Shown here one piece after another: positions 1 through 11,267 of a stretch of DNA of 64,000 nucleotides; the stretch's first letter is position 1; each line of letters starts with the position of its first letter. Source of the DNA: Thiogranum sp. (lineage in GTDB: Bacteria; Pseudomonadota; Gammaproteobacteria; DSM-19610). The stretch spans positions 62,001 to 126,000 of the forward strand of contig JASBSS010000011.1 in assembly GCA_030148805.1 (NCBI GenBank). Direction: 5' to 3'. Both the position numbers and the translations under genes were made by a program. The notes beneath the pieces were generated by a model. It saw only the letters and a list, made by a program, of their open reading frames with translations, was not told the DNA's origin and did not search any database.

Positions 1-75
1 GCCAAAACCGATTTCAGAGTGTAAGTCGACACAATTCCTTAACGGCCCTTGGGGGACTGGGCTCTATTCTACAGC

Positions 76-105
76 TTGGGTGAGGCGGGCGATATGCGCT
101 ATGCT
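76..105 (+). promoter_or_regulatory. candidate sigma-70 promoter
   Basis: TTGGGT (76-81) and TATGCT (100-105) are separated by 18 nt and lie 60 nt before the FrnE-like gene. This is pattern matching only, and both boxes deviate from consensus. Confidence 0.3.
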
Positions 106-165
106 CAGGCCCAGCAGTGCTCGCGCCCGCCGGTGAACCGGCGCCGACCATGGAGGTCATGCCTG

Positions 166-801
166 ATGACTGACAAACCGCACCTACAGGTGGCCGTGCT
201 CAGCGACTACATCTGTCCCTTCTGTTACATCGGCTACCTGAGACTGGAAAAGTTGCGCCAGCATTTCCAGTTGGCCGTCAACTGGGCCTTGGTGGAGATC
301 CACCCGGAAAGCCCCGTCGCGGGCAAACCGGTCACCGAGCTGGGGTATTCGTCCGCGCGCCTGGACGGGCTGCTGGACGATCTGGATGCGCTGGCGCGGG
401 CCGAGGGCGTCGAGCTGGCGCCACACACCTTCACCACCAATTCCCGCCGGGCGTTGCTGTTGGCCGAAGCCAGCAAGCCCCTCGGGGCGGAAATCTTCTA
501 CCGCCTGCACCGCCGGCTGTTCGAAAGTTTTCTCCTCGACGGGCAGAACATCGGCGACACGCAGGTGCTCCGCGCGCTGGCCGCGCAATGCGGTGTACCC
601 GCGCAAACCGTCGAACAGGCCTGGGAAGACCCGGCCTACGAACAGCGCCTGCAGCAGAACCTGGCGGCGGCGGTCAAAACCGGCACCACCGGCACGCCGA
701 CCTTTTTCATCGGCGAGGAACGTCTCACCGGCGCCGTGCCGGTCGACTCGCTGCTGACCGCGGCGCGCAGCGCGGCGGGAACACCGACACCCCCGCCCTG
801 A
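166..801 (+). CDS. DsbA-family (FrnE-like) thiol oxidoreductase
   Basis: This 211-aa cytoplasmic-type protein has a thioredoxin-fold CPFC motif at C17-C20 in the context DYICPFCYIG, which is typical of the FrnE / 2-hydroxychromene-2-carboxylate isomerase branch of the DsbA superfamily. The segment TGTPTFFIG near residue 180 holds the expected cis-proline loop. There is no signal peptide, so it probably acts on cytosolic thiols. The ATG at 166 was chosen because GGAGG lies 9 nt upstream (152-156) and the homologous region starts just after it; the frame is open further upstream but that stretch does not look like protein. It converges on rlmD. The substrate is unknown. Confidence 0.85.
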   Translation: MTDKPHLQVAVLSDYICPFCYIGYLRLEKLRQHFQLAVNWALVEIHPESPVAGKPVTELGYSSARLDGLLDDLDALARAEGVELAPHTFTTNSRRALLLAEASKPLGAEIFYRLHRRLFESFLLDGQNIGDTQVLRALAAQCGVPAQTVEQAWEDPAYEQRLQQNLAAAVKTGTTGTPTFFIGEERLTGAVPVDSLLTAARSAAGTPTPPP

Positions 802-831
802 ACCCCTGGGTGAAGGTCCGCGCAGCGGCGC

Positions 832-2160
832 TCAGCGCACGAACAAGGCCATGGATTCGACGTGCGCCGTGTGCGGAAACATGTCCATCACCCCGGCGGC
901 GACCAACCGGTAGCCGTGCTCCCTGACCAACACCCCCGCATCGCGCGCCAGCGAGGCGGGGTGACAGGAGACATAGACGATGCGTCCAGCCCCGGTCTTG
1001 GCCAGGTGCGGCATCATGTTGGCCGCGCCGCTGCGCGGCGGGTCGAGCAGGATGCGGTCGTAGGCGGCCTGCAGCCAGCGCTGATCCGCGAGCGCTGCGT
1101 TCAGATCGACGGCGTGGAATTCGACATTGGCCAGCCCGTTGTGCGCGGCGTTGTCCCGGGCCCGCTGCACCAGCGCCGCGTCGCCTTCCACGCCCACCAC
1201 CCGCGCGGCGCGGCGCGCCAGCGGCAGGGTGAAGTTCCCCAGGCCGCAGAACAGGTCCAGCACCCGGTGATCGGCACCGGGCTCCAGCAACGTCAGCGCC
1301 TGCTCGATCATCGACTGATTGATGTACGGATTCACCTGGGTGAAGTCCGTCGGCAGGAACGCCAGCTCCAGGTCGTGGCGCGGCAAGCGGTAGGTCAATT
1401 GCGAACTTTCCGGCCACAGCAAGTGGATGCTGTCCGGTCCGGCCGGTTGCAGATACAAGTGCAGGTTGCTCGCGCGTGCGAACTCCACCAACGCCGTGCG
1501 GTCGGCCTCGACCAACGGGTCCAGGTTGCGCAGCACCAGGGCGGTGGCGCTCTCGCCCACGGCGACTTCTATTTGCGCGATCCGGTCGCGCGCCTGCAGG
1601 CCCTGGATTCGTTGCGCCAATGCCTCGATGCGCTCGCCGACGCTCGGGTGCAACACCTCGCAACGGCGGATATCCGCCAGATAGCCGGTGCGCTTTTCGC
1701 GAAAACCCACCAACACCCGGCCTTTCTTGCGCACGAACTTGACCCCGAGACGCGCCTTGTTGCGGTAACCCCAAAGGGGGCCGGTCAGCGGCGCCAGCAG
1801 CTCCTCGGGCGCCACGGCGCCGATGCGCTGGAGATTGTCCACTAGACTCTGCTGTTTGGCCGCGATCTGGGGCTCGCCGGCGAGGTGTTGCAGACAACAG
1901 CCGCCACAAACGGAAAAATGTTCACAGCGCGCGGGCACGCGCTCGGGAGAAGGTGAAAGGATTTCCGTCACGCGGCCCTCGTCGTATTTCCTGGAACGGC
2001 CCGTGTAGAGGAAATTGACGGTCTCACCCGGCAACGCGCCATCGATAAAGGTGGTCTTGCCGTCGAGGTGCGCGATACCACGCCCATCATGACTGAGGGC
2101 CTCGATATCGGTACGCACCGGTTCGCTGGGAAGCCGGGCCTTGCGACTGCGCCTGCTCAT
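832..2160 (-). CDS. rlmD: 23S rRNA (uracil-5-)-methyltransferase RlmD
   Basis: RlmD makes m5U1939 in 23S rRNA using SAM. The 442-aa protein has an N-terminal TRAM domain (about 10-70), four cysteines that match the 4Fe-4S ligands of E. coli RlmD (C79, C85, C88, C167), a SAM-binding loop DLFCGLGNF (302-310), the DPPR motif (373-376) and the nucleophile C399 in VYVSCHP. The Fe-S cysteines separate it from TrmA. Length equals the family norm. It is transcribed towards the FrnE-like gene with about 30 nt between the stops. Confidence 0.95.
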   Translation of the reverse strand: MSRRSRKARLPSEPVRTDIEALSHDGRGIAHLDGKTTFIDGALPGETVNFLYTGRSRKYDEGRVTEILSPSPERVPARCEHFSVCGGCCLQHLAGEPQIAAKQQSLVDNLQRIGAVAPEELLAPLTGPLWGYRNKARLGVKFVRKKGRVLVGFREKRTGYLADIRRCEVLHPSVGERIEALAQRIQGLQARDRIAQIEVAVGESATALVLRNLDPLVEADRTALVEFARASNLHLYLQPAGPDSIHLLWPESSQLTYRLPRHDLELAFLPTDFTQVNPYINQSMIEQALTLLEPGADHRVLDLFCGLGNFTLPLARRAARVVGVEGDAALVQRARDNAAHNGLANVEFHAVDLNAALADQRWLQAAYDRILLDPPRSGAANMMPHLAKTGAGRIVYVSCHPASLARDAGVLVREHGYRLVAAGVMDMFPHTAHVESMALFVR

Positions 2161-2203
2161 TGCATCGCCACCAGGATCGAGTCGACGCCGCGAGGCGAAC
2201 GCT

Positions 2204-2986
2204 TCAAGCCTCCACCCAGTGGCTGAGAAACGCTTCGATATGCGCTCGTCCGTCGGCCTGCAAGGTAGTGCGCAACAGCTCCATTTCCTGGCGATAAGCC
2301 GCCGGCGTCAGACGACCGCGGATCAGCTCAAAACGTAGGTACACCAGATAGGTGTTCAACACGTCGGTTTCACAGTAATCGCGGATGGCACCGATGTTAC
2401 CCGCCTGATAGGCGTCCCAGACGTGCGCGCCGCTCATGCCCATCTTGCCAGGAAACCCCAACAGCGTGGCGATTTCATCGAGCTTGGCGCAGGCGCGCGG
2501 CTGGTAGTTGGCCAACACGTCCATCAGATCGGTGTGCCGTTCGTGGTACCGGCTCAGGTAATTATTCCATTTGAAATCCCGATCATCGCCACCGGTGTCC
2601 CAGTAGCGTGGCGCGGCTACGCCGTGCAGCAGGGCGCGGTAGTGCAGTACCGGCAGATCGAAGCCGCCGCCGTTCCAGGACACCAGCGTCGGCGTGAATT
2701 TGTCGATGCCGTCGAAAAAACGCTGGATCAGTTCCGCCTCCGAGGCCTCGGCCTCGCCCAGCGACCAGACGCGCACCTTGTCGGCGTGGCGCAACACCAC
2801 CGAAATGGCGCAGATACGGTGCAGATGCAGGGGGAGAAAATCGTGCCCGACCTGTTGGTGTCGCAACTGCGACATGGCTTTGGCGGCAGCGTCCGCTTCC
2901 AGCTCGCCGAGCTGGTAGAGGCGCCGGCCGCCTTCGACATCGGGGATGGTTTCAATATCAAAGACAAAAATGTTCCGCATGAGCAC
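2204..2986 (-). CDS. PolB-type 3'-5' exonuclease domain protein
   Basis: This 260-aa protein is a stand-alone DnaQ-like exonuclease related to the proofreading domain of DNA polymerase B. Exo motif I is FDIETIP (D10, E12), motif II is SWNGGGFDLP near residue 100, and motif III is the DYCETDVLNTY segment near 200; all acidic metal ligands are present. No polymerase domain is attached. An ATG two codons downstream (2980) is an equally good start. It follows cysM on the same strand with a 2-nt gap, so the two are probably co-transcribed. The biological substrate of this family is not settled. Confidence 0.85.
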   Translation of the reverse strand: MLMRNIFVFDIETIPDVEGGRRLYQLGELEADAAAKAMSQLRHQQVGHDFLPLHLHRICAISVVLRHADKVRVWSLGEAEASEAELIQRFFDGIDKFTPTLVSWNGGGFDLPVLHYRALLHGVAAPRYWDTGGDDRDFKWNNYLSRYHERHTDLMDVLANYQPRACAKLDEIATLLGFPGKMGMSGAHVWDAYQAGNIGAIRDYCETDVLNTYLVYLRFELIRGRLTPAAYRQEMELLRTTLQADGRAHIEAFLSHWVEA

Positions 2987-2988
2987 GC

Positions 2989-3879
2989 TTATCCGGGAAA
3001 CACACCGGTGGAAAGATAGCGATCACCGCGATCGCAAATGATGGCCACAATAACGGCGTTCTCCACTTCGCGGCTGAGCTTGAGTGCCGCGGCGACCGCA
3101 CCGCCGGAGGAGATGCCGCAGAAAATACCTTCCTTCGCCGCCAGCTCCAGGGTGGTCGTTTCCGCCTCCTGTTGCCCAACGTCCAGGGTGCGGTCCACCC
3201 GGCTGGCTTCGAAGATGGTCGGCAAATAGGCTTCGGGCCAGCGGCGGATGCCCGGAATGGAGGCGCCCTCCACCGGCTGCACGCCGACGATCTCCACCCC
3301 CGGGTTCTGTTCCTTGAGGTACCTGGAGGTGCCCATGATGGTGCCGGTGGTTCCCATGGCGCTGACGAAATGGGTGATGCGGCCCTCGGTATCGCGCCAG
3401 ATCTCAGGCCCGGTGCCTTCGTAGTGGGCGCGCGGATTGTCCGGATTGGCGAACTGATCGAGCACCCGGCCGCGTCCCTCGGCCTCCATCTGCTTGGCCA
3501 GATCGCGCGCGCCTTCCATGCTCTGCTGGCGCGTCACCAGCACGATGTCGGCGCCGAAGGCCTTCATCACCTGGCGCCGCTCCAGGCTCATGTTCTCCGG
3601 CATGATCAGTACCATTTTGTAGCCTTTCATCGCCGCGGCCATCGCCAGGGCAATGCCGGTGTTGCCGCTGGTGGCTTCGATCAGCGTATCGCCCGGGTGG
3701 ATCTCGCCGCGTGTCTCGGCGCCTTGAATCATGCTCAGCGCCGGCCGATCCTTGACCGAGCCGGCCGGATTGTTGCCCTCGAGCTTCACCAAAATCCGAT
3801 TGCTGGTCGCGCCCGGCAGGCGCTGCAGACCCACCAGGGGGGTATTGCCGACGAACTGCTCTAGTGTTGGAAAGCTCAT
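2989..3879 (-). CDS. cysM: cysteine synthase B (O-acetylserine sulfhydrylase)
   Basis: The PLP enzyme that makes L-cysteine from O-acetylserine and sulfide or thiosulfate. The 296-aa protein carries the PLP lysine K43 in the GSVKDRP motif, the substrate loop EATSGNTGIA and the phosphate-binding GTTGT loop. The sequence fits CysM better than CysK (K43 close to CysM K41, and the SVKDR context). The frame is open upstream, but the ATG at 3879 matches the family N-terminus MSFPTLEQFVGNTPL and has AAAGG before it. A candidate promoter lies at 3938-3965. Confidence 0.93.
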   Translation of the reverse strand: MSFPTLEQFVGNTPLVGLQRLPGATSNRILVKLEGNNPAGSVKDRPALSMIQGAETRGEIHPGDTLIEATSGNTGIALAMAAAMKGYKMVLIMPENMSLERRQVMKAFGADIVLVTRQQSMEGARDLAKQMEAEGRGRVLDQFANPDNPRAHYEGTGPEIWRDTEGRITHFVSAMGTTGTIMGTSRYLKEQNPGVEIVGVQPVEGASIPGIRRWPEAYLPTIFEASRVDRTLDVGQQEAETTTLELAAKEGIFCGISSGGAVAAALKLSREVENAVIVAIICDRGDRYLSTGVFPG

Positions 3880-3937
3880 ATAATCAATAACCTTTCGATG
3901 GTTTCGCGCGACCTCGAAACAGCCTGAACCAAAGCCG

Positions 3938-3965
3938 TCTATACTGACAGTGACCGTACGGGAAA
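3938..3965 (-). promoter_or_regulatory. candidate sigma-70 promoter for cysM
   Basis: On the minus strand, TTTCCC (3960-3965) and TATAGA (3938-3943) are separated by 16 nt and sit about 60 nt before the cysM start. The -35 box is poor. Confidence 0.3.
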
Positions 3966-4093
3966 GTAGCGGCGACACCACCGTGGCGCGAATACCGGTC
4001 ACCGCAACGTGCGGTGACCGCGGCGCGGCGGCGGTCTTCAGGCAGGATTATACCAACTCTTAGCGCTTTAGCTTGTCCCCGTGAACCGATGCC

Positions 4094-5080
4094 ATGGCGA
4101 GCGAACACTTACCACCCTCTCAACCGCATGCTGCGCTGGCCGGGACGCAGGACCCGCGCGCCGACGGCTCGGCGCCGCGCCCGCTCGTCGGCGATGTTCG
4201 CCAGCTCAACATTACGCATCTGGCCATCGTCTGCATCGATGAGCGTGGCCGGGTATCGTTGTTCAACCAGGGCGCGGAAAAACTTTTCGGTTATCCGCAG
4301 GCCGCGATACTGGGTCAAGCGTTCTCGCGACTGTTGTGCCCTGAGTTTCGCGCGCGTGAAAAAAACCGGCTGGCGGCGCTGGTGCGCATCGCGCGCGACA
4401 ATCCGATCGGGTTCCGCACCGACAGCGTGGTCTGCCTCCGCAAAAACGGCGAACGGTTTCCCTCGGACATCGCCCTGTCGCAAGGGCACGCGCACGGCCA
4501 ACGCTTTTACACGCTGGTGATACAGGACACCACCGATCGCGTGCGCCAGGCCCAGCAACTGGCCTACAAAGCCGAGCACGACCCACTGACCGATCTTCCC
4601 AATCGTGTCCTGCTCTACGACAGCTTGCGCAAGGGCGTGGCGCGCGCCGACCGCTTCGGCCGCAAACTGGGCGTGGTCTACATCGATCTCGACCAGTTCA
4701 AGCCGGTCAACGATCGTTACGGTCATGACTATGGCGATCGCCTGTTGCAGGCGGTGGCACAGCGGTTGCGTGACACGGTGCGCCAGACCGATCTGGTGTC
4801 GCGCATCGGTGGCGACGAATTCATCGTTTCCCTGGAACAGATCCGCAACCGGCAGGAGGCACTGGCCGCGGGAAACAAGATCCTGACGGCGCTACTGGCG
4901 CCGTTCGCGGTACTGGGACGCGAGCTGCAACTGGCCGCGAGTGTCGGTGTCGCGGTCTATCCGGACCACGGCCTGGATATCGAAGCGCTGCTGCAGGCGG
5001 CCGATCAGGCGATGTACGCGGCCAAGAAACACCACAGCGGTCTTGAGATGTATCAGGCGCCCGAACCCACCCGCGCCTGA
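4094..5080 (+). CDS. PAS-GGDEF diguanylate cyclase
   Basis: Makes cyclic di-GMP from two GTP. Residues 38-150 form a PAS domain ([11 protein letters not shown] and the closing IQDTTDR are typical) and 160-320 form the GGDEF domain. The active-site loop GGDEF is intact (239-243). An RxxD inhibitory site, R230-D233, stands exactly five residues ahead of it, so product feedback is expected. There is no membrane segment or signal peptide, so sensing is cytoplasmic; the PAS ligand cannot be predicted. It is divergent from cysM, and its last 28 bp overlap the 3' end of pdxJ, which runs the other way. Confidence 0.93.
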   Translation: MASEHLPPSQPHAALAGTQDPRADGSAPRPLVGDVRQLNITHLAIVCIDERGRVSLFNQGAEKLFGYPQAAILGQAFSRLLCPEFRAREKNRLAALVRIARDNPIGFRTDSVVCLRKNGERFPSDIALSQGHAHGQRFYTLVIQDTTDRVRQAQQLAYKAEHDPLTDLPNRVLLYDSLRKGVARADRFGRKLGVVYIDLDQFKPVNDRYGHDYGDRLLQAVAQRLRDTVRQTDLVSRIGGDEFIVSLEQIRNRQEALAAGNKILTALLAPFAVLGRELQLAASVGVAVYPDHGLDIEALLQAADQAMYAAKKHHSGLEMYQAPEPTRA

Positions 5081-5802
5081 GTCATCAGCCGTTTCATCTC
5101 CCGCACCGCCGCACCCAGACCGGTGAACAGCGCGCGGGCGACGATGGCGTGACCGATGTTCAATTCGCCCAGTGGCGCGAGCGCGGCGATTGCCTGCACA
5201 TTGTGATAATGCAGGCCATGGCCGGCGTTGACCTGCAGCCCGAGGCGCTCGCCCAGCGCCACCGCGTCGCGGATCTTTTCGTACTCCGCCTGGCGCGCCG
5301 CCGCCGGCGCGTCGGCGAAATGTCCGGTGTGGATCTCGATGCAGGGCGCGCCGACCTCGCGCGCGGCCTCCACCTGCTGGGCGTCGGCGTCGATGAACAA
5401 AGACACCCGCACGCCTGCCTCGGCCAGGCGCGCGCAGGCTTCGCGCAACCGCGAGCGCTGTCCGGCCACATCCAGGCCGCCCTCGGTGGTCAGTTCTTCG
5501 CGCCGCTCTGGTACCAGGCAGCAGTCGGCGGGGCGCACCCGCGCGGCGATCGCCAGCATCTCCTCGGTCACCGCCATCTCCAGATTCATGCGCGTTTGCA
5601 AGGTGGCACTGAGCAGCTCGACGTCGCGCTCCTGGATGTGGCGGCGGTCTTCGCGCAGGTGCAGCGTAATGCTGTCGGCCCCGGCCTGCTCGGCCGTGCT
5701 GGCCGCCTGCACCGGATCCGGATAGCGCGTGCCGCGGGCCTGGCGCAGGGTGGCGATGTGGTCGATGTTCACTCCCAGCAAAAGGGGCTGCATGGCGGGC
5801 AT
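5053..5802 (-). CDS. pdxJ: pyridoxine 5'-phosphate synthase
   Basis: The last step of DXP-dependent vitamin B6 synthesis, condensing 1-deoxyxylulose 5-phosphate with 3-amino-2-oxopropyl phosphate. The 249-aa protein starts with the hallmark [17 protein letters not shown] segment and keeps the active-site blocks [18 protein letters not shown]-like [16 protein letters not shown] and [10 protein letters not shown]. The start may be 5802 or the internal ATG at 5793. It is the last gene of the rpoE-to-pdxJ run and follows recO by 4 nt; the recO-pdxJ pairing is common in gammaproteobacteria. Confidence 0.96.
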   Translation of the reverse strand: MPAMQPLLLGVNIDHIATLRQARGTRYPDPVQAASTAEQAGADSITLHLREDRRHIQERDVELLSATLQTRMNLEMAVTEEMLAIAARVRPADCCLVPERREELTTEGGLDVAGQRSRLREACARLAEAGVRVSLFIDADAQQVEAAREVGAPCIEIHTGHFADAPAAARQAEYEKIRDAVALGERLGLQVNAGHGLHYHNVQAIAALAPLGELNIGHAIVARALFTGLGAAVREMKRLMTQARVGSGA

Positions 5803-5806
5803 GGCT

Positions 5807-6523
5807 TTAGGTCTCCAATGACTTGAACAGTTCGCGCGACTTCAATGGTTTGTCGCCCAGATAGAGTTTCAGCGCCGCGCGCAGCAAGCGCTTGGCATCG
5901 TGCAATACCGCGGGCTCGGCCAGATCGCCGCGTGCCATGGCGAGCAGGCTGGCGCCGCTGAACACGAAAGCCGTCGCGCTGTCGCGATCCAGGCGAAACG
6001 GCCCCACCTCAAGCTGGTAATCGTAGCGCGCCTCGGCGCGCACCGGCTGTCCGCTGTCAGCCTCGGTCTCCAGCTGCAAACCGTAACCGGCCTCCTCCAG
6101 CAGTCGCAATTCGAACAACCGCAGCGTGCTCTCCAACGGCTCACCGGCGCCCAGCCGGCGCAGGCAGTCGCGATAGTGGCGATACAACAGCGGGTGCGGA
6201 TCGTGCCGCGTCAGCAGGCGCATCAGCAATTCGTTGAGGTAGAACCCGCTGTAGAGCGCCTTGCCCCGCAGCCCGGGACCTGCGCCGTCGGCCTCCACCG
6301 CGCTCAAGGTACCCAGTTCCCCCCGCCCCATCCATGACAGGCGCAGCGGGCGGAACGGTTGCAACTCGCCGCGCTGGCGCGAGCGCGCCGAGCGCACCCC
6401 ACGCGCGACCAGACCGACCCGCCCATGCACTTCGGTGAAGACCTCCAACAACGCACTGGTCTCGCGATAGGGTCGCTGGTGAAGCAGGTAGCCCGCCACC
6501 AGATCAACGCGTTCGCCCGCCAT
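5807..6523 (-). CDS. recO: DNA repair protein RecO
   Basis: A RecFOR pathway mediator that binds SSB and ssDNA and loads RecA. The 238-aa protein has the N-terminal OB-fold ([19 protein letters not shown], then [13 protein letters not shown]) and the helical C-terminal domain with [14 protein letters not shown] and HDPHPLLY. The open frame begins earlier, but the ATG at 6523 gives the family N-terminus and starts 12 nt after the era stop. The zinc-binding cysteines found in some RecO proteins are absent, as in E. coli. Confidence 0.93.
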   Translation of the reverse strand: MAGERVDLVAGYLLHQRPYRETSALLEVFTEVHGRVGLVARGVRSARSRQRGELQPFRPLRLSWMGRGELGTLSAVEADGAGPGLRGKALYSGFYLNELLMRLLTRHDPHPLLYRHYRDCLRRLGAGEPLESTLRLFELRLLEEAGYGLQLETEADSGQPVRAEARYDYQLEVGPFRLDRDSATAFVFSGASLLAMARGDLAEPAVLHDAKRLLRAALKLYLGDKPLKSRELFKSLET

Positions 6524-6534
6524 CGGATCGGCGC

Positions 6535-7434
6535 TCAGCCCGCGTCGTAGCCCAGGCTGTGCAGGGCGCGCTCGTCGTCGGCCCAGCCTTCCTTGACCTT
6601 GACCCACAGTTGCAGAAACACTTTCTGCTCGAAAATCCGTTGCATGTCCTCGCGTGCCTCGCGGCCGACTTCCTTGAGCAGCTGACCCTTGTGACCGATG
6701 ACGATCGGCTTGTGGCCGGCCTTGGCCACCCAGATGAGCGCGTGCACCCGCAACAGGCGCCCTTCCTGCTTGAAGCTTTCGATCTCCACGGTCAACCCGT
6801 AGGGAATTTCCTCGCCCAGTTTACGAAACAACTTTTCGCGGACCAGCTCGGCGGCCAGAAACCGCTGACTGCGGTCGGTGACCTGATCGGGCGCATAAAA
6901 CGGCGGCGAGGTCGGCAGATGCCTCACCGCGGCCGCTTCCAGTTGCTCCAGATGATCCCCGTTTTTCGCGCTCAATGGGATAATGTCGGCAAACTCATAC
7001 TTGGCGGCAAGCGTTTTGATAAAGGGCAGCAGGCTCTGCTTGTCCTCGACCCGATCGATCTTGTTGATCGCTGCAATCACCGGACAGGACAGCCCCTGCA
7101 GCCGTTGCACCGCCCAATCGTCGTCGTCCTGCCAGCGGGTTCCCTCGATGACCAAGATCACCACGTCCACCTCACTCAAACTGTCGGTGGCGGCGCGATT
7201 GAGGTAACGGTTCATGGCGCGCGGCTGCTTGGCGTGCAATCCCGGCGTGTCGACGAACAGAATCTGATAGTCGCGCTCCGTCTTGATGCCCAGGATGCGG
7301 TGGCGCGTGGTCTGCGCTCGGCGCGAGGTGATGCTGATCTTCTGTCCGATCAGGCGATTGAGCAGCGTCGATTTGCCGACGTTGGGCCGCCCGAGCAAGG
7401 CGACATAGCCGCAACGGAACGTTTCCTCAGGCAC
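6535..7434 (-). CDS. era: GTPase Era
   Basis: A ribosome-assembly GTPase that binds the 3' end of 16S rRNA. In 299 aa it has G1 GRPNVGKS (15-22), the switch region RRAQTTRHRI, DTPG, NKID and a C-terminal KH domain with the GHKGQLLKEVG motif. The start is a GTG at 7434, overlapping the rnc stop by 8 bp. The frame stays open upstream, but that part lies inside rnc and has no homology, and the GTG gives the normal 300-residue length. The order rnc-era-recO is conserved. Confidence 0.95.
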   Translation of the reverse strand: MPEETFRCGYVALLGRPNVGKSTLLNRLIGQKISITSRRAQTTRHRILGIKTERDYQILFVDTPGLHAKQPRAMNRYLNRAATDSLSEVDVVILVIEGTRWQDDDDWAVQRLQGLSCPVIAAINKIDRVEDKQSLLPFIKTLAAKYEFADIIPLSAKNGDHLEQLEAAAVRHLPTSPPFYAPDQVTDRSQRFLAAELVREKLFRKLGEEIPYGLTVEIESFKQEGRLLRVHALIWVAKAGHKPIVIGHKGQLLKEVGREAREDMQRIFEQKVFLQLWVKVKEGWADDERALHSLGYDAG

Positions 7435-8101
7435 CGAGCCGCTCCAGCATTCCGAGGGCGGCCGACTGTTCGGCCTTGCGTCGGCTGGTGCCGCTGCCGC
7501 TGCTCGCGCACTCCAGCGCGTCGATGCGACACTCGACCACAAACTGTTGGTGATGCGCCTTACCGCTGACCCGGGTCATGGTGTAGACCGGCAGCGCCAG
7601 CTTGCGCGACTGGAGATATTCCTGCAGCCGGGTCTTCGGGTCCTTGCGTTCGTCGGCGGCGGAAAGGCTTTCGAGGCGGCCGGCATACAGGCGGTGGATG
7701 CAGGCGCGACAGCGCTCGAAACCGCCGTCGAGCAAGATGCCGCCGAAGATCGCCTCCAAGGCGTCGGCGAGAATTGAATCACGGCGGAAGCCGCCGCTTT
7801 TGAGCTCACCCGACCCCAGGCGCAGATAGTCACCCAGATCGAGGCCGCGGGCGATGTCGGCCAGGGTCTCGCGCTTGACCAGCGAGGCGCGCAGGCGGCT
7901 CAACTGGCCCTCGCTGGCCTGCGGACAGGCATTGAACAGCCACTGCGCCACCACGTGCCCGAGTACCGCGTCGCCGAGGAATTCGAGCCGCTCGTTGTTG
8001 CCGCTGCCCGCACTGCGGTGGGTCACCGCCGCGTCTAGCAGCGTGGGATCCTGGAATTCGTAGCCGAGGGATCTGGCAAGAGCATCGGTGGGTCGACTCA
8101 A
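7427..8101 (-). CDS. rnc: ribonuclease III
   Basis: A double-strand-specific endoribonuclease that processes rRNA precursors and structured mRNAs. The 224-aa protein has the catalytic signature NERLEFLGDAVL near residue 36, the second acidic patch LADALEAIFGG near 113, and a C-terminal dsRNA-binding domain beginning at DPKTRLQEYLQ with the SRRKAEQSAA helix. It overlaps the DUF4845 gene by 4 bp and era by 8 bp. Confidence 0.97.
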   Translation of the reverse strand: MSRPTDALARSLGYEFQDPTLLDAAVTHRSAGSGNNERLEFLGDAVLGHVVAQWLFNACPQASEGQLSRLRASLVKRETLADIARGLDLGDYLRLGSGELKSGGFRRDSILADALEAIFGGILLDGGFERCRACIHRLYAGRLESLSAADERKDPKTRLQEYLQSRKLALPVYTMTRVSGKAHHQQFVVECRIDALECASSGSGTSRRKAEQSAALGMLERLGA

Positions 8102-8472
8102 CGCGCGACCACCTCCACCTTCTTGTCAAAGGTGGCGACCACATCGACATTGGCCAGCAGGTGTTCGCGCCGTTCATAATGGATACTGACGCTCAGCACG
8201 CCTTTATCCTTGCTGACCTTGACCAGCTTGGGATCGACGTTGCGCACGTCGTTGACGTCGAAACGGCGCGAGATCAGGCCGACGATCTCGCTCCGGCTGC
8301 TGTTGGTGATACCGGGCTCGGCCTCGAGCGATTCGAGCACCGATTCGACCTTGATGTATTCCAGGTACAAGGGCACCAGACGCAGGGTGATCAGGGTGAA
8401 AAACGCGATCAGACCCAGCACCAACAGCCAGCCGATCGCGGTCATGCCTTTCTGGTAACGCCGAGTCTTCAT
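8098..8472 (-). CDS. DUF4845 membrane protein with prepilin-like N-terminus
   Basis: This 124-aa protein has one N-terminal hydrophobic helix (about 11-33) and a small extracytoplasmic domain. The start, MKTRRYQKGMTAIGWLL, resembles a type IV prepilin leader: basic residues, Gly, then a hydrophobic helix. The usual Phe+1 and Glu+5 are replaced. The family (DUF4845) is commonly found between lepB and rnc in gammaproteobacteria, as here, but has no established function. It overlaps rnc by ATGA and follows lepB by 17 nt. Confidence 0.8.
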   Translation of the reverse strand: MKTRRYQKGMTAIGWLLVLGLIAFFTLITLRLVPLYLEYIKVESVLESLEAEPGITNSSRSEIVGLISRRFDVNDVRNVDPKLVKVSKDKGVLSVSIHYERREHLLANVDVVATFDKKVEVVAR

Positions 8473-8489
8473 ACCGATCTCTCCCTCGT

Positions 8490-9314
8490 TTAGTCTATCG
8501 AGTCTCCAATGCGATCCCAGCCCACGCCGCCTGCCGCCGAGTCCCAGTTCATCCAGATCATGAACGCCTTGCCGACCAGGTTCCGGTCAGGCACAAAGCC
8601 CCAATAGCGACTGTCGTTGCTGTTGTCGCGGTTGTCGCCCATGACGAAATAATGACCCTCGGGGACGACCACGTCGGCGTCGACCCCGTGAACATTGGGC
8701 GCCACCAGAATATCATGCTGGATCTCCCCGAGCGCTTCGCGCCGCACCTCGGCCCCGGACATCGACAGGCCGGAGCCGGTGCCGATGTAGGTACCGGCGG
8801 GAATCTGCGCCACTTTCTTGCCATTGATGAACAGCGTCTTGTCGCGGTAGACCACATGGTCGCCGGGCACGCCGACGACGCGCTTGATGTAATCGACGCT
8901 CGGCTCCTTGGGGAAACGGAACACCACCACGTCGCCGCGCTGCGGATCATGGATCGGGATGATCTTGCGATTGATCACCGGCAGACGGATGCCGTAGTCG
9001 AACTTGTTCACCAGAATGAAATCGCCGACCAGCAAGGTCGGCATCATCGATCCGGACGGAATGCGAAACGGCTCGACCAGAAACGAGCGCAACAGCAACA
9101 CCGCGAGAATCACCGGAAAGAAGGATTTGGCATACTCGACCACGGTGGGCTCTTTCATGGTCGCGGCCACCATTTCGGGGTCGGCCGAGGCGCCGGCACC
9201 CAGCGCGGCGGCGGCCTGTTTGCGTTTGGGCGCCCAGAACACCGCGTCCATGGCCCAGATCAATCCGGTAATGAAGGTCGCAGCCACCAGGATGGTGGGA
9301 AAGTCTAGATTCAT
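8490..9314 (-). CDS. lepB: signal peptidase I
   Basis: The inner-membrane protease that removes signal peptides from exported proteins. In 274 aa there are two N-terminal membrane segments (about 7-28 and 64-80), the catalytic serine S89 in PSGSMMPTL, the general base K144 in DYIKRVVG, and box E GDNRDNSNDSRYWG. All match the E. coli Ser90/Lys145 layout. It lies 2 nt after lepA, the conserved lepA-lepB order. Confidence 0.97.
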   Translation of the reverse strand: MNLDFPTILVAATFITGLIWAMDAVFWAPKRKQAAAALGAGASADPEMVAATMKEPTVVEYAKSFFPVILAVLLLRSFLVEPFRIPSGSMMPTLLVGDFILVNKFDYGIRLPVINRKIIPIHDPQRGDVVVFRFPKEPSVDYIKRVVGVPGDHVVYRDKTLFINGKKVAQIPAGTYIGTGSGLSMSGAEVRREALGEIQHDILVAPNVHGVDADVVVPEGHYFVMGDNRDNSNDSRYWGFVPDRNLVGKAFMIWMNWDSAAGGVGWDRIGDSID

Positions 9315-9316
9315 GG

Positions 9317-11119
<1,803 letters not shown>

Positions 11120-11267
11120 AGGGACGCTTACCTGATTCCAAAAGCACGATGGCGGCCCGACAGCCGCCATCCTGAAAAATCCTGACCATTCAAAAAATTG
11201 ACGCGGGATTATAACCCCAAACCGGGCGCCGCCGGAAGTCGCGTCGCCGCTTTGCCGCCAGCACCCG

